Source: Chryseobacterium artocarpi
GTDB lineage: Bacteria > Bacteroidota > Bacteroidia > Flavobacteriales > Weeksellaceae
Reading direction: 5' to 3'
NCBI RefSeq assembly: GCF_001684975.1
Contig: NZ_MAYH01000051.1
Location: 62,001-126,000, forward strand
DNA length: 64,000 bases
The stretch's first letter is position 1, and every line of letters starts with the position of its first letter. Positions 42,171 to 50,208 of the stretch are shown piece after piece. The notes under the pieces are model-generated. The model was not told where the DNA came from, did no database searches, and saw only the letters and a list, made by a program, of their open reading frames with translations. Both the position numbers and the translations under genes were made by a program.

Positions 42171-42602
42171 ATGACAGATACAAAAAATCAATTTCCGCAG
42201 TTATTTTTAAGGCTTGCTCTTGCTGTGACAATGTTTTCTGCAGTTGCCGATAGATTCGGATGGTGGAATGCGGAAAATTCTTCTTGGGGAAATATGAAGA
42301 GCTTTGAAGAATATACAAGATCACTTACTTTTTTTCTTCCTGAAACTCTGAGTACATTTTCAGCATATGCCGCTACATTTTTAGAAATTCTTTTTCCACT
42401 AATGCTGATTGTTGGCTTTAAAACGAAAATAGCAGCTTACGGAAGCAGTATCTTATTGTTGATTTTTGCTGTATCAATGACTGTTGCGTTAGGTTCTAAA
42501 GCTCCACTCAATTATTCCGTTTGGGTGGGAAGTGCAGCGGCTCTTTTATTGGCTGTTCAGCAACAATATTCTTTTAGTATAGATCAATTAACCAAAAAAT
42601 AA
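42171..42602 (+). CDS. DoxX family membrane protein
   Basis: A 143-residue membrane protein with about four helices (LFLRLALAVTMFSAVADRFG; FSAYAATFLEILFPLMLIVG; AAYGSSILLLIFAVSMTVAL; VWVGSAAALLLAV). The LRLALA start and L-E-x-L-x-P-L-x-L-I-x-G segment are DoxX-like. Family members associate with redox enzymes in the membrane; the precise role is unknown. It lies 5 bp upstream of an AhpD-like gene, consistent with a two-gene redox unit behind the Crp/Fnr regulator. Confidence 0.83.
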   Translation: MTDTKNQFPQLFLRLALAVTMFSAVADRFGWWNAENSSWGNMKSFEEYTRSLTFFLPETLSTFSAYAATFLEILFPLMLIVGFKTKIAAYGSSILLLIFAVSMTVALGSKAPLNYSVWVGSAAALLLAVQQQYSFSIDQLTKK

Positions 42603-42607
42603 ATATA

Positions 42608-43051
42608 ATGAGTGCAAGATTTAACATGGCAACTACTGATGCCGCAGCGTACAAAGCAATGTTGGGGCTGGAAGGATATTTACAGAATACTTCTTTAACC
42701 CATATTCAAAAGGAATTAATTAAAATAAGAGCGTCTCAGATTAATAAATGTGCTTTCTGCCTTGATATGCATACCAAAGATGCGATCAAATATGGGGAAA
42801 CTCCTCAGAGAATCTTTATTCTTGATGGATGGACGGAAGCAAAGGAATTTTTTACAGAAGAAGAGCAAGTACTTTTGGCAATGACGGAGGAAATTACACT
42901 GATTAGCCAAAAAGGATTAACGGAGGAAACTTATCAGAAAGCTAAATCATTCTTTGATGAGGCGCAGATTGCACAGATTATTATGGCAATCATTACGATT
43001 AATGCATGGAACAGAATTGCTGTGAGTACACATTTACCGATTGCAAAATAA
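42608..43051 (+). CDS. Carboxymuconolactone decarboxylase/AhpD-like protein
   Basis: A 147-residue helical protein with the AhpD-type active site CAFCLDMH (C-x2-C-x3-H) preceded by a KIRASQINK segment. Members are alkylhydroperoxidases or related disulfide reductases and hexamerise. The ATIIMAIITINAWNRIAVST-like C-terminal helix (here IAQIIMAIITINAWNRIAVS) is typical. It probably detoxifies peroxides in the cytosol using an unknown thiol reductant. It is in an operon with DoxX and ends at terminator 43103-43136. Confidence 0.9.
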   Translation: MSARFNMATTDAAAYKAMLGLEGYLQNTSLTHIQKELIKIRASQINKCAFCLDMHTKDAIKYGETPQRIFILDGWTEAKEFFTEEEQVLLAMTEEITLISQKGLTEETYQKAKSFFDEAQIAQIIMAIITINAWNRIAVSTHLPIAK

Positions 43052-43102
43052 TAAATGATGGACGTTAATGAAGAGGTAAAATAGCAGAGATTTACGAATG
43101 GA

Positions 43103-43136
43103 AAAAAGAGCTTTTCAATAATGAAGAGCTCTTTTT
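43103..43136 (+). terminator. Terminator of the crp-doxX-ahpD-like operon
   Basis: Arms AAAAAGAGCT and AGCTCTTTTT with a 14-base loop, 52 bp after the last stop. Confidence 0.65.
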
Positions 43137-43243
43137 ATTATTAACAAAGCAAGAAAATTCCATGGGTATTAATTCTAAAATAAATCTTAATGGTAATTAT
43201 TAAATTTGATTATGGAAACCATCTCTTTACTTTGTCGATTATT

Positions 43244-43732
43244 TTATGGATTCTTTCTTTGGAAAGGTCCTTGTGGAGCAATAATCTCAAGATTAGTTCC
43301 ATCAGGGTCCTGGAAATAAGCAACTGCTGTTCCGTATCCGGCTTTTAATCCGTCAGCTTCTTCAAATATAATAGGCTCACCATCAGGTTCTACACCTATT
43401 TCTTTTAATCTTTTCATCGCATCATCAATATTGTCAACCTCAAAGCAAAGGTGCATGGCACTGATCTGATTATTGGAGTAAGATGCTTGTTCAGATTCAG
43501 GAATTACATATTCTAGGATATCAAGATTGATGTTATCCAGACGAAGGTTGGCGAATTTTATTTTAGTGTCTGTCAGACCTTGCGTTTTTGCCATTCTTTC
43601 TCCACCTATTTCATCAATATTGGAAACTTTAGTTCCGGTTAACGCTTCATAAAAAACAATAGATTTCTCTAAGTTTTTCACTGTGATTCCTACGTGATTA
43701 GCGCGTGTGAACCCTTTTGTTATATTTTCCAT
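43244..43732 (-). CDS. VOC family protein (glyoxalase/bleomycin-resistance fold)
   Basis: A 162-residue vicinal-oxygen-chelate protein with two beta-alpha-beta-beta-beta modules. The first begins RANHVGITVKNLEKSIVFYE; the second SAMHLCFEVDNIDDAMKRLK and ends YFQDPDGTNLEII. Candidate metal ligands are His14 (NHVGI), Glu in LDILEYV, His in MHLCF and Glu in NLEII. Substrate unknown; glyoxalase, dioxygenase or epimerase activity is possible (methylmalonyl-CoA-epimerase-like spacing). It lies upstream of a cyclase-family gene on the same strand but downstream in transcription, 94 bp apart. Confidence 0.85.
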   Translation of the reverse strand: MENITKGFTRANHVGITVKNLEKSIVFYEALTGTKVSNIDEIGGERMAKTQGLTDTKIKFANLRLDNINLDILEYVIPESEQASYSNNQISAMHLCFEVDNIDDAMKRLKEIGVEPDGEPIIFEEADGLKAGYGTAVAYFQDPDGTNLEIIAPQGPFQRKNP

Positions 43733-43825
43733 TATTTTTAAATTTTGTAATTGATATTTTAAAAATTGATTGATCAGAATCTTAGATTTGGAATCTTAAA
43801 TTACGGTTTATTTCTGATACTTAGA

Positions 43826-44794
43826 TTAATAAATAGCCACAGGGTTTACATTTACCTGTGTAGATCCCACATATAAAGGCTGTCCCAATACAAATAGGAA
43901 TTCCCATACTTTTTGTTTCACCAACGGGCGGCTGTCAATCAATTCTAAGTTATAGATTCCTTTTTTGGCAAGCATATATTGATTGATAGGAAACTCTTCT
44001 TTACTTTTTGGATTCGGATATACTTCGGAAGCCCAGGTATCACCACCGAAAGCAACAATATCTTGATCAGCCAGCCATTTTGCCGCATCCATCCCGATTC
44101 CTGGCTCGGTTTCTAAGAATTGTTTATTGTCTTTACCTATCAGTTCAAGCCATCCTGTATTGAAAAGAATTACATCACCTTTTCTCAACGTAAGCCCTTG
44201 TTTCTTTAAAACAGCCTTGATGTCTTCAACAGTAAACTCAGTTCCTCCGGGTACAATTGCTTTTCCGTAATGAGCAACCATATCAAGGACTACACCACGG
44301 GTAACAAATGGCGGTACTTTTTCAACACCAAGTTTTTTTACACCTTCTACCGTTACAAAATCAGTAGCTTTATTTCCGTTGTAGTAAATATTATCAATTC
44401 CTATGTGTCCGATACCATTAAGCTGGGTTCCTACTCCGGTCCATCCGTTTACCAATTCGTCATTGAATGTAAATCTATTGGGACCAATGCTTTTTCCACC
44501 TTGTTCACCAGGTTGGATATTATATAAATTAAAGCTTCTATGTCTGAAAGCCGGTAAGTTTTTATCAATAGGAACAGCAAGTGCTAGTGTTTTACCTTGT
44601 TTTACCAATCCGAGTGCCTGTTTTACAACTTCTGGAGTTAATAAATTAGCAGCTCCAATCTCATCCTGAGCTCCATAAGCTGATGGATACCATGATTTGT
44701 CTTCTGGATTGACAAGAGTTTGAGCATTTAATACAATGCTGTTTATAGTCAATAGGGTTGTTAACCCGAACATTTTGATCAGATTATTTTTCAT
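43826..44794 (-). CDS. Secreted cyclase-family protein (kynurenine-formamidase-like fold)
   Basis: A 322-residue exported protein (signal peptide to LNAQ). It belongs to the metal-dependent cyclase/formamidase family: TGVGTQLNGIGHIG replaces the classical HxGTHxDxxxH, with Gln and Asn at the usual His and Asp positions, a variation common to the GTQ-type subfamily. VTRGVVLDMV, GDVILFNTGW and the GIGMDAAKWLADQDIVAFGG segment complete the pattern. It may hydrolyse a cyclic amide or ester in the periplasm. Whether metal is bound with Gln/Asn in the motif is open. The upstream gap is a repeat region. Confidence 0.85.
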   Translation of the reverse strand: MKNNLIKMFGLTTLLTINSIVLNAQTLVNPEDKSWYPSAYGAQDEIGAANLLTPEVVKQALGLVKQGKTLALAVPIDKNLPAFRHRSFNLYNIQPGEQGGKSIGPNRFTFNDELVNGWTGVGTQLNGIGHIGIDNIYYNGNKATDFVTVEGVKKLGVEKVPPFVTRGVVLDMVAHYGKAIVPGGTEFTVEDIKAVLKKQGLTLRKGDVILFNTGWLELIGKDNKQFLETEPGIGMDAAKWLADQDIVAFGGDTWASEVYPNPKSKEEFPINQYMLAKKGIYNLELIDSRPLVKQKVWEFLFVLGQPLYVGSTQVNVNPVAIY

Positions 44795-44823
44795 TTTTTA
44801 CGATTTATGAGTTGAATAAGAAG

Positions 44824-45107
44824 GGAAGCTGGAAGAGGGGAGTTGTGGATGTCGTTTTACAACTGGTATTCCGTTTATTGAAATGAAGCTTCCGGTTGAT
44901 GAAAGAATGGAAGTTGGAAGTTGGATGTTTTTGAAGTCTTATAATAATTGGTATTTTATTGATTAGATATAACAGACTGTAAGTTTATCATACACGCTAG
45001 TGCTTTCATCTTCATATTTTCTCCTTACAGTCTGATAATTTGAATCAAAAGATTGAAAGTTATCAATATCCTGACAGTACTTCAATCCTCCAGCTTCCAT
45101 CTTCCAG
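44824..45107. repeat. Nested inverted-repeat region between cyclase-family and aldo/keto reductase genes
   Basis: The 320-bp gap is built of inverted repeats: GGAAGCTGGAAG-type sequence at the left (44824-44842, again near 44907) against CTCCAGCTTCCATCTTCCAG (45088-45107) at the right, and a perfect 11-bp inner pair CAGACTGTAAG (44973-44983) / CTTACAGTCTG (45024-45034). No ORF is apparent. It also has to contain the promoter of the cyclase-family gene. Confidence 0.5.
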
Positions 45108-45115
45108 TTTTTATA

Positions 45116-46099
45116 TTAAATCTCGCTTAAAGCTACATTGATAAAGTTCAGTTCTTCCTGAGAAAGGTTGATATCCATTGCTTTTGCGTTATCAATGGCT
45201 TGCTCTGCATTTCTTGCACCTGCCAATACTACTGTAATTGCCGGCTGTAGCGTAGTCCATCTTAATACTAATTGAGATAGGCTTGCTCCTTTTTCCTGAG
45301 CGATCGGTTCAATTTTTTCTAAGAAAGTTTTTACTTTATTCAGATCAAATTGTGAGAAATAACCATTTCTGTGATCGTTGTCTTTTAATTTGTTATCCTT
45401 GAAATATTTACCTGTTAACAGACCTCTTTCCATTGGGCTGTATACGATGATACCTGAGTTGTTTTCCAATGAATAAGGAACAAGATCGTTCTCAATTGAA
45501 CGGTTCAGCATACTGTAAGAAACCTGGTTGCTCGCTAATTGTAAAGTTCTGTTAGCTTCCTCCATTTGTGAAACGCTATAGTTACTTACTCCGGCAGCAC
45601 GAACTTTTCCTTGTTGAATTAATAATTCCATAGCCTCCATCGTTTCACTGATAGCTGTTGTGCTGTCTGGCCAGTGAAGCTGTAAGAGATCAATATAATC
45701 AGTTCCTAGCCTTTGTAAACTTTCTTCAACTTCTTTAATGATGTTCTCTTTAGAAGCGAATTTATAAACAGGAATTACTTTTCCCTCATCTTCAGCGTCA
45801 AAGAAAAATTCTCCTTTTCCGTTATTACTTCCATCCCATACCAATCCGAATTTTGTTAATAATTGGATTTTAGAACGGTCTTTTCCTTTAATTGCCTCAC
45901 CAATCATTTCTTCACTTAATCCGAAACCGTAGAAAGGCGCCGTATCAATAGAAGTTACTCCGTGATCCAATGATGCATGAATAGAGTTAATAGAATCCTG
46001 TTTTTCATTACCACCCCACATGTTTCCACCAATGGCAAAAGCTCCGTGAGTAATTGTTGATAATTCCAAATCTGTGTTTCCTAATTTTCTATATTCCAT
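45116..46099 (-). CDS. Aldo/keto reductase
   Basis: A 327-residue TIM-barrel NADPH-dependent reductase. The catalytic tetrad is visible: Asp in SIDTAPFYG (Tyr in the same motif), Lys in LLTKFG and His in LLQLHWPD. The C-terminus carries the NADPH-binding NAEQAIDNAKA region. It reduces aldehydes or ketones in the cytosol. It is the last gene of a four-gene redox operon with MdaB-like, ABM and DJ-1/PfpI genes (26-bp gap to the DJ-1 gene), pointing to detoxification of reactive carbonyls. Confidence 0.9.
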   Translation of the reverse strand: MEYRKLGNTDLELSTITHGAFAIGGNMWGGNEKQDSINSIHASLDHGVTSIDTAPFYGFGLSEEMIGEAIKGKDRSKIQLLTKFGLVWDGSNNGKGEFFFDAEDEGKVIPVYKFASKENIIKEVEESLQRLGTDYIDLLQLHWPDSTTAISETMEAMELLIQQGKVRAAGVSNYSVSQMEEANRTLQLASNQVSYSMLNRSIENDLVPYSLENNSGIIVYSPMERGLLTGKYFKDNKLKDNDHRNGYFSQFDLNKVKTFLEKIEPIAQEKGASLSQLVLRWTTLQPAITVVLAGARNAEQAIDNAKAMDINLSQEELNFINVALSEI

Positions 46100-46125
46100 T
46101 TTTTTGTTTTTAAAATTGATTGTGA

Positions 46126-46878
46126 TTATTTATTTAATACTTTTAAAATAGCTTCTCCCACACTTTTTGCAGATTGCGGATTCTGTCCGGTAATCACTCT
46201 TTGGTCAGTTACCACATGATTCTGCCAAAGCCCTGATTTTTCAAATTTTGCTCCTCTTTCTTTTAATTTATTTTCCAATAAGAAAGGTACCACATCTGTT
46301 AACTTTACTGCTGACTCCTCTTCATTAGTAAAAGCATTGATTTTTTTACCATCTACCAGATACTTTCCATTACTCAGCTTGATGTTTACCAAACCAGCCG
46401 GACCGTGACATACTCCTGCGACAATACCTCCATTTTCATAGATTTTTGAAGCGATAGCTGACAGTTCTGTATTATCAGCCAAATCCCACATAGCTCCGTG
46501 TCCGCCAGCATAAAAGATCGTTGAGTAATCTTTTGGATTTACCTGTGATGGTTTTAAAGAATGATCGATTTTATATCTGTATTCCTTGTTTTCCCAAAAC
46601 TCTTTGTTAACAGGATCTTTTAAGTCAAAACCGTCTACTGGAGGAGTTCCGCCTTTTGGGCTTACAAAATCAATTTCATATCCTGCTTTGTGAAGAACCT
46701 CCCACGGATGAGAAACTTCTCCTAAGTAATATCCAGTGTTTTCACCCGTACTGCCTTTTTTATCATGGCTGGTGACAACGAATAAGATTTTCTTTTTCAT
46801 AGCATTGTTTTTTTGATGTTGTGCCTGAATAAATCCTATCGTGAAAAGGCTAAGAAATAAAAGTGCTAGTTTTTTCAT
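46126..46878 (-). CDS. DJ-1/PfpI (Hsp31-like) class I glutamine amidotransferase-like protein
   Basis: A 250-residue DJ-1/PfpI superfamily protein with the nucleophile elbow VAGVCHGPAGL (Cys157), the GGHGAMWDL motif and E/H residues consistent with Hsp31-type deglycase/glyoxalase III enzymes. Unusually it begins with a signal peptide (MKKLALLFLSLFTIGFIQAQ), predicting periplasmic location; an internal ATG at residue 27 (MKKKILFVV) is the usual cytosolic-type start and remains an alternative. It abuts the ABM gene with no gap. Methylglyoxal detoxification is the likely role. Confidence 0.85.
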   Translation of the reverse strand: MKKLALLFLSLFTIGFIQAQHQKNNAMKKKILFVVTSHDKKGSTGENTGYYLGEVSHPWEVLHKAGYEIDFVSPKGGTPPVDGFDLKDPVNKEFWENKEYRYKIDHSLKPSQVNPKDYSTIFYAGGHGAMWDLADNTELSAIASKIYENGGIVAGVCHGPAGLVNIKLSNGKYLVDGKKINAFTNEEESAVKLTDVVPFLLENKLKERGAKFEKSGLWQNHVVTDQRVITGQNPQSAKSVGEAILKVLNK

Positions 46879-47166
46879 TTAAATAAGATTTGTAGTGTAA
46901 ATCTGAGGTATTTCCTGAAGCTTTTCCTCAATCAAAGCACCGAAAGCTTTAATATATGGTTGTTCATTATGCTGTGCTAATCCCTCTTTATTTTTCCAGA
47001 TTTCATAGAAAACAAAGTGATTTTTGTCTTCAATTCCCTGGCGAAGATTATACAGCTCGCAAGCCTCTTCTTTTCTTGTTTCTTTTACCATATTCTGAAG
47101 AACTTCCAAAACTTCTTGCTGGTGCTCTTCTTTGGCTTTAATAACTGCGGTAAGGTGAATTTTCAT
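46879..47166 (-). CDS. Antibiotic-biosynthesis-monooxygenase-type (ABM) quinol monooxygenase-like protein
   Basis: A 95-residue dimeric ferredoxin-like ABM-domain protein: IHLTAVIKAKEEHQQEVLEV, then CELYNLRQGIEDKNHFVFYE, IWKNKEGLAQHNEQPYIKAF. This is the YgiN/putative quinol monooxygenase pattern. YgiN in E. coli is encoded next to MdaB and forms a quinone redox cycle with it; here the ABM gene overlaps the MdaB-like gene by 1 bp, the same pairing. Confidence 0.9.
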   Translation of the reverse strand: MKIHLTAVIKAKEEHQQEVLEVLQNMVKETRKEEACELYNLRQGIEDKNHFVFYEIWKNKEGLAQHNEQPYIKAFGALIEEKLQEIPQIYTTNLI

Positions 47167-47780
47167 TATACTAATTCAGGTGTTAATTCTTTTTCAAATA
47201 TATTTTTCACATGCTCTCTGTAAAGCTTCATATCGCGCTCTATATTGGCATTCTTTTCTACATCGTGGAAGTGGAAGCTTTCCATTTTTTCTAAGGATAC
47301 AAAGGCGTTCATTCTATGGAACCCAAATAAAGGTCCGTCATCTACACTTTTTTCATTAAAAAATTCCCCGGGAAGAGTAAATGCTGTTGCCGGAGCATTC
47401 CAGCTTGTAGTCAACATGTATTTTCTACCGCCAAGCATTCCTCCTGTACCATAATTAATTTCAGGATTCTCAGCATTTCTTCCATCGCTTTTATAGATAC
47501 CTTTAGCGTGACCAGCCGTGAAAACTTCATCGATGTATTTTTTCAGTCCGTTTGGAAGCTGGAACCACCAGATTGGGGTATGGTAAATGATATAATCTGC
47601 CCAGACAAACTTTTCTACTTCTTCATGTTTGTCATAATTTTCACTTACGTTTGTTATCTTTACCTCTATATTATCAAATTCTTTAAGAACGGCTAATGTA
47701 TTTTCTGCAATAGTTTGATTATATTTTCCACCGGAATGTCCGAAATTTTGTCCTCCGTTGATGATAAGTACTTTTTTCAT
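47166..47780 (-). CDS. MdaB-like NADPH:quinone reductase (flavodoxin fold)
   Basis: A 204-residue FAD/NADPH quinone reductase of the MdaB type: VLIINGGQNFGHSGGKYNQT, DYIIYHTPIWWFQLPNGLKK, Y-x-x-G-x-M-L-G-G-R-K-Y and SWNAPATAF motifs. MdaB reduces quinones by two electrons, avoiding semiquinones. It is the first gene of the four-gene operon. A minus-strand -7 box TAACTTTG lies at 47810-47817, with an inverted repeat (ACACT-AG-AGTGT) directly adjacent (47817-47828) that may be an operator. No regulator gene adjoins. Confidence 0.9.
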   Translation of the reverse strand: MKKVLIINGGQNFGHSGGKYNQTIAENTLAVLKEFDNIEVKITNVSENYDKHEEVEKFVWADYIIYHTPIWWFQLPNGLKKYIDEVFTAGHAKGIYKSDGRNAENPEINYGTGGMLGGRKYMLTTSWNAPATAFTLPGEFFNEKSVDDGPLFGFHRMNAFVSLEKMESFHFHDVEKNANIERDMKLYREHVKNIFEKELTPELV

Positions 47781-47809
47781 TTCTTTATGATTGTTTAAAT
47801 TTTACTCTG

Positions 47810-47828
47810 CAAAGTTACACTAGAGTGT
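47810..47828 (-). promoter_or_regulatory. Promoter -7 box and adjacent inverted repeat of the mdaB-like operon
   Basis: Minus-strand TAACTTTG (complement 47810-47817) is followed upstream by ACACT-AG-AGTGT (47817-47828). No good -33 element was found at 17-23 bp, as is common for activator- or repressor-controlled promoters. Confidence 0.4.
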
Positions 47829-47889
47829 TGTATAATTAAAATAATATAAATTATAGTAATGTATCAGAATAATTATATTTAAAATATTA

Positions 47890-48040
47890 TATAAGGAGAA
47901 TAGTGAATTCGCTTCACTTATCAATTTTTATGATTTGTAATCATTCATGCAAATTGACAATTCACTTTACGAAGCAAAAACTCATTATAATTATTCGCTA
48001 CTTCATGGTAAAATGTCATGTCATATCTGAGTCGTAATTC
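47890..48040. repeat. Degenerate intergenic repeat (TTGACAATTCACTTT / GCAAAAACTCA type)
   Basis: The stretch contains AATTGACAATTCACTTTACG and AAGCAAAAACTCATTATAA, related to sequence at 56910-57020 and 62745-62900. No gene is seen in this 300-bp gap apart from the flanking promoters (47810-47828 and TACATTTG at 48053-48060). Confidence 0.35.
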
Positions 48041-48079
48041 CCATTCGTCTTGTACATTTGATTAACAAATTGACAGAGA

Positions 48080-48826
48080 ATGATACAGATAGCGATTTTC
48101 AGTGATGTACATGGAAATCTTCCTGCATTGGAAGCAGTGTTGAAGGATATTGAATATAGAGGAATTCATCAGAAATTCTGTTTGGGAGATCTTGTGGATT
48201 TTGCACCTTGGGGAAATGAGGTTATAGAAAAGATTAAAAGTTTAAATATTCCTTGCCTGATGGGAAATCATGATGAAAGAATTGCTTTTGATTTATCTGT
48301 TTTTCCATTATCTAAACATTCTGAAGAAGAAACAAAAGCTAGATTTATTGCGATAGATCATTCTAAAAAATACATCAAAGCTGAAAATAAAATTTTTCTT
48401 CGTGAACTTCCTTTTCATTTAAAATTAAACTATAAAGTAGGAAAGAAGCATTGGAATATTCAATTGGTCCATTCAAGTCTGGAAACTAATGATACTTATC
48501 TATATGAAACAGAAAGTGATGAAGTATTCATGAAACAGTTGGAAGAATCAAAATCTGATCTGATTGTGATGGGACATACTCATCTTTCATTCAAAAAACA
48601 GTTTGAAAATAAAAAGTGGGCTGTTAATTGTGGTTCCGTTGGAAGATCCAAAGAAGAAAACAGGCTGGCTTCGTACTTAATATTGACCTTGACTGAAGAA
48701 AGGATTATTCCTGAAATCATACAGTTAAGTTACCCGATCGAAGAAGTAGTACAGAAAATCCAAGACAGTGATATTCCGGATTATTATGCTTCATTTATAA
48801 AAAATGATAATGTATTAATATTATAA
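48080..48826 (+). CDS. Metallophosphoesterase (YfcE/MPP family)
   Basis: A 248-residue calcineurin-type phosphoesterase. The five metal motifs are visible: IFSDVHGN, CLGDLVDF, MGNHDER, VHSSL and VMGHTHLSF. It is the YfcE/YfcE-like type acting on phosphodiesters or small phosphoproteins/nucleotides in the cytosol. A TACATTTG -7 box lies at 48053-48060. It is followed by the LysR gene after 40 bp; the LysR promoter overlaps its end, so the two may be transcribed separately. Confidence 0.9.
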   Translation: MIQIAIFSDVHGNLPALEAVLKDIEYRGIHQKFCLGDLVDFAPWGNEVIEKIKSLNIPCLMGNHDERIAFDLSVFPLSKHSEEETKARFIAIDHSKKYIKAENKIFLRELPFHLKLNYKVGKKHWNIQLVHSSLETNDTYLYETESDEVFMKQLEESKSDLIVMGHTHLSFKKQFENKKWAVNCGSVGRSKEENRLASYLILTLTEERIIPEIIQLSYPIEEVVQKIQDSDIPDYYASFIKNDNVLIL

Positions 48827-48834
48827 TTATTTTG

Positions 48835-48842
48835 TAACTTTG
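48835..48842 (+). promoter_or_regulatory. -7 box of the LysR gene
   Basis: TAACTTTG matches the Bacteroidota -7 consensus, 24 bp before the LysR start and only 9 bp after the previous stop codon. No -33 element was recognised. Confidence 0.45.
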
Positions 48843-48866
48843 CATTATAATATTAATAATTAAGTC

Positions 48867-49766
48867 ATGGTTAATTTAGAATGGTATCGTACTTTTAAGG
48901 CGATCTATAAAACCGGGACACTGACGGGAGCAGCAGATTCTTTATTTATTTCACAACCGGGTGTGAGTCTGCATTTAAGTTCACTGGAAGCATATGTTGG
49001 ATATAAGCTGTTTGACAGAACCGGAAGAAAAATGATTCCTACGGAAAGAGGAAAGGTATTATTTAATGCCGTAGCAGAACCTCTTACGAAACTGGAAGAT
49101 GTAGAAAAGAATTTTCAAAAGTCTACGGAAAAGCATACACCTACGATCAGTGTGGGAATGTGCTTTGAAACTTTTCAGACGACTTTGGAGCAATATGTAT
49201 CTTCATTACCTTTCAATCTGATTATCAGTTTTGGAGAATATCCTGAAATGCTGGATCAGTTGGATAAAGGGATTTTGGACCTTATCATTACTCCTAAAAA
49301 AGGCTCTTCACCCAATATAGAACATGAAGCGTTTTCTTCGGAACAGATCATTCTGGTAGGTGGAAAAGATGTGGATACGGATGCATTCAAAAAGGTTTTA
49401 AAAACAAAAGATGCAGAACAGATTGAAGAGTGGCTGAAGAATGAGAAATGGTACGGAACCACCGGAGATATGGAACATCTTTTCCAGTATTGGACTTTAA
49501 ATTTTGGTCACAAACCGAATTTCCGTCCGAATTATATAGTTCCTAACTTAAATTCAATCATCCGTTGTTTGAAAGGAGGTACTGGACTGGCTGTAGTTCC
49601 TGACTTTTTATGCAAAAATGAGATAGATAACGGAGATGTAAAACTAATCTGGGAAGGCAAGAAAAAACTGGAAAATACCTTATATTTTGGTTGCAGAAAA
49701 AAAACTAATTATCAAACAGAAATAGATCATATAAAAGGATTATTCCGTAAGATGATGGGTAAGTAA
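48867..49766 (+). CDS. LysR-family transcriptional regulator
   Basis: A 299-residue LysR regulator: N-terminal winged helix (LEWYRTFKAIYKTGTLTGAA, DSLFISQPGVSLHLSSLEAY, GYKLFDRTGRKMIPTERG) and a periplasmic-binding-protein-like effector domain (TISVGMCFET onwards, with GTGLAVVPDFLC). Effector unknown. Its 3' end overlaps the convergent GNAT gene by 27 bp. Its targets could include the mdaB-like operon 1 kb away or the downstream aldo/keto reductase gene, but this is only proximity. Confidence 0.92.
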   Translation: MVNLEWYRTFKAIYKTGTLTGAADSLFISQPGVSLHLSSLEAYVGYKLFDRTGRKMIPTERGKVLFNAVAEPLTKLEDVEKNFQKSTEKHTPTISVGMCFETFQTTLEQYVSSLPFNLIISFGEYPEMLDQLDKGILDLIITPKKGSSPNIEHEAFSSEQIILVGGKDVDTDAFKKVLKTKDAEQIEEWLKNEKWYGTTGDMEHLFQYWTLNFGHKPNFRPNYIVPNLNSIIRCLKGGTGLAVVPDFLCKNEIDNGDVKLIWEGKKKLENTLYFGCRKKTNYQTEIDHIKGLFRKMMGK

Positions 49767-50207
49767 AACCATATCTTTCATCTGCAAACCGTTTTCATAA
49801 ATTGGGGATGGGTAATTTTCAATAAAGAAATCTTTACGTATCCCTGTTTTTTTGAAACCGTTTTTTTCATAAAACCTGATCTGCTGAAATCCGGTATCGG
49901 AAGTCCCGACACTCAGAATTTTGTAATGACTGTCAAGGGCAATTTCTTTCGCTTTATTGATTAAAATACTTCCAATTCCTTTACTTCTATAGCTTTCAAT
50001 AACCGCAATGTTTTTAATTTCAAGTTCAGAATCACTGTTTTTATATAAAGCCATTACAGCAATATTTTCCTTTCCGTCGTGGAGCAAATAGATATCACAT
50101 TTAAAAATATACTGATAAATAGCATCTCTTGTTTCATCTGCTAACAACAACAGTTCATAAGGGATTCCCGAGTCTTGATCGATTTTATTAAAGGTAAACT
50201 GTTCCAT
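49740..50207 (-). CDS. GNAT family N-acetyltransferase
   Basis: A 155-residue acetyltransferase. The acetyl-CoA pyrophosphate loop is ESYRSKGIGSILI (motif A, R-x-x-G-x-G/A), preceded by ELEIKNIAV and followed by ILSVGTSDTGFQQIRFYEKN and GFKKTGIR. Substrate unknown. The gene follows another GNAT gene with a 1-bp gap and its stop region overlaps the convergent LysR gene by 27 bp. Confidence 0.88.
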   Translation of the reverse strand: MEQFTFNKIDQDSGIPYELLLLADETRDAIYQYIFKCDIYLLHDGKENIAVMALYKNSDSELEIKNIAVIESYRSKGIGSILINKAKEIALDSHYKILSVGTSDTGFQQIRFYEKNGFKKTGIRKDFFIENYPSPIYENGLQMKDMVLLTHHLTE

Positions 50208-50208
50208 G

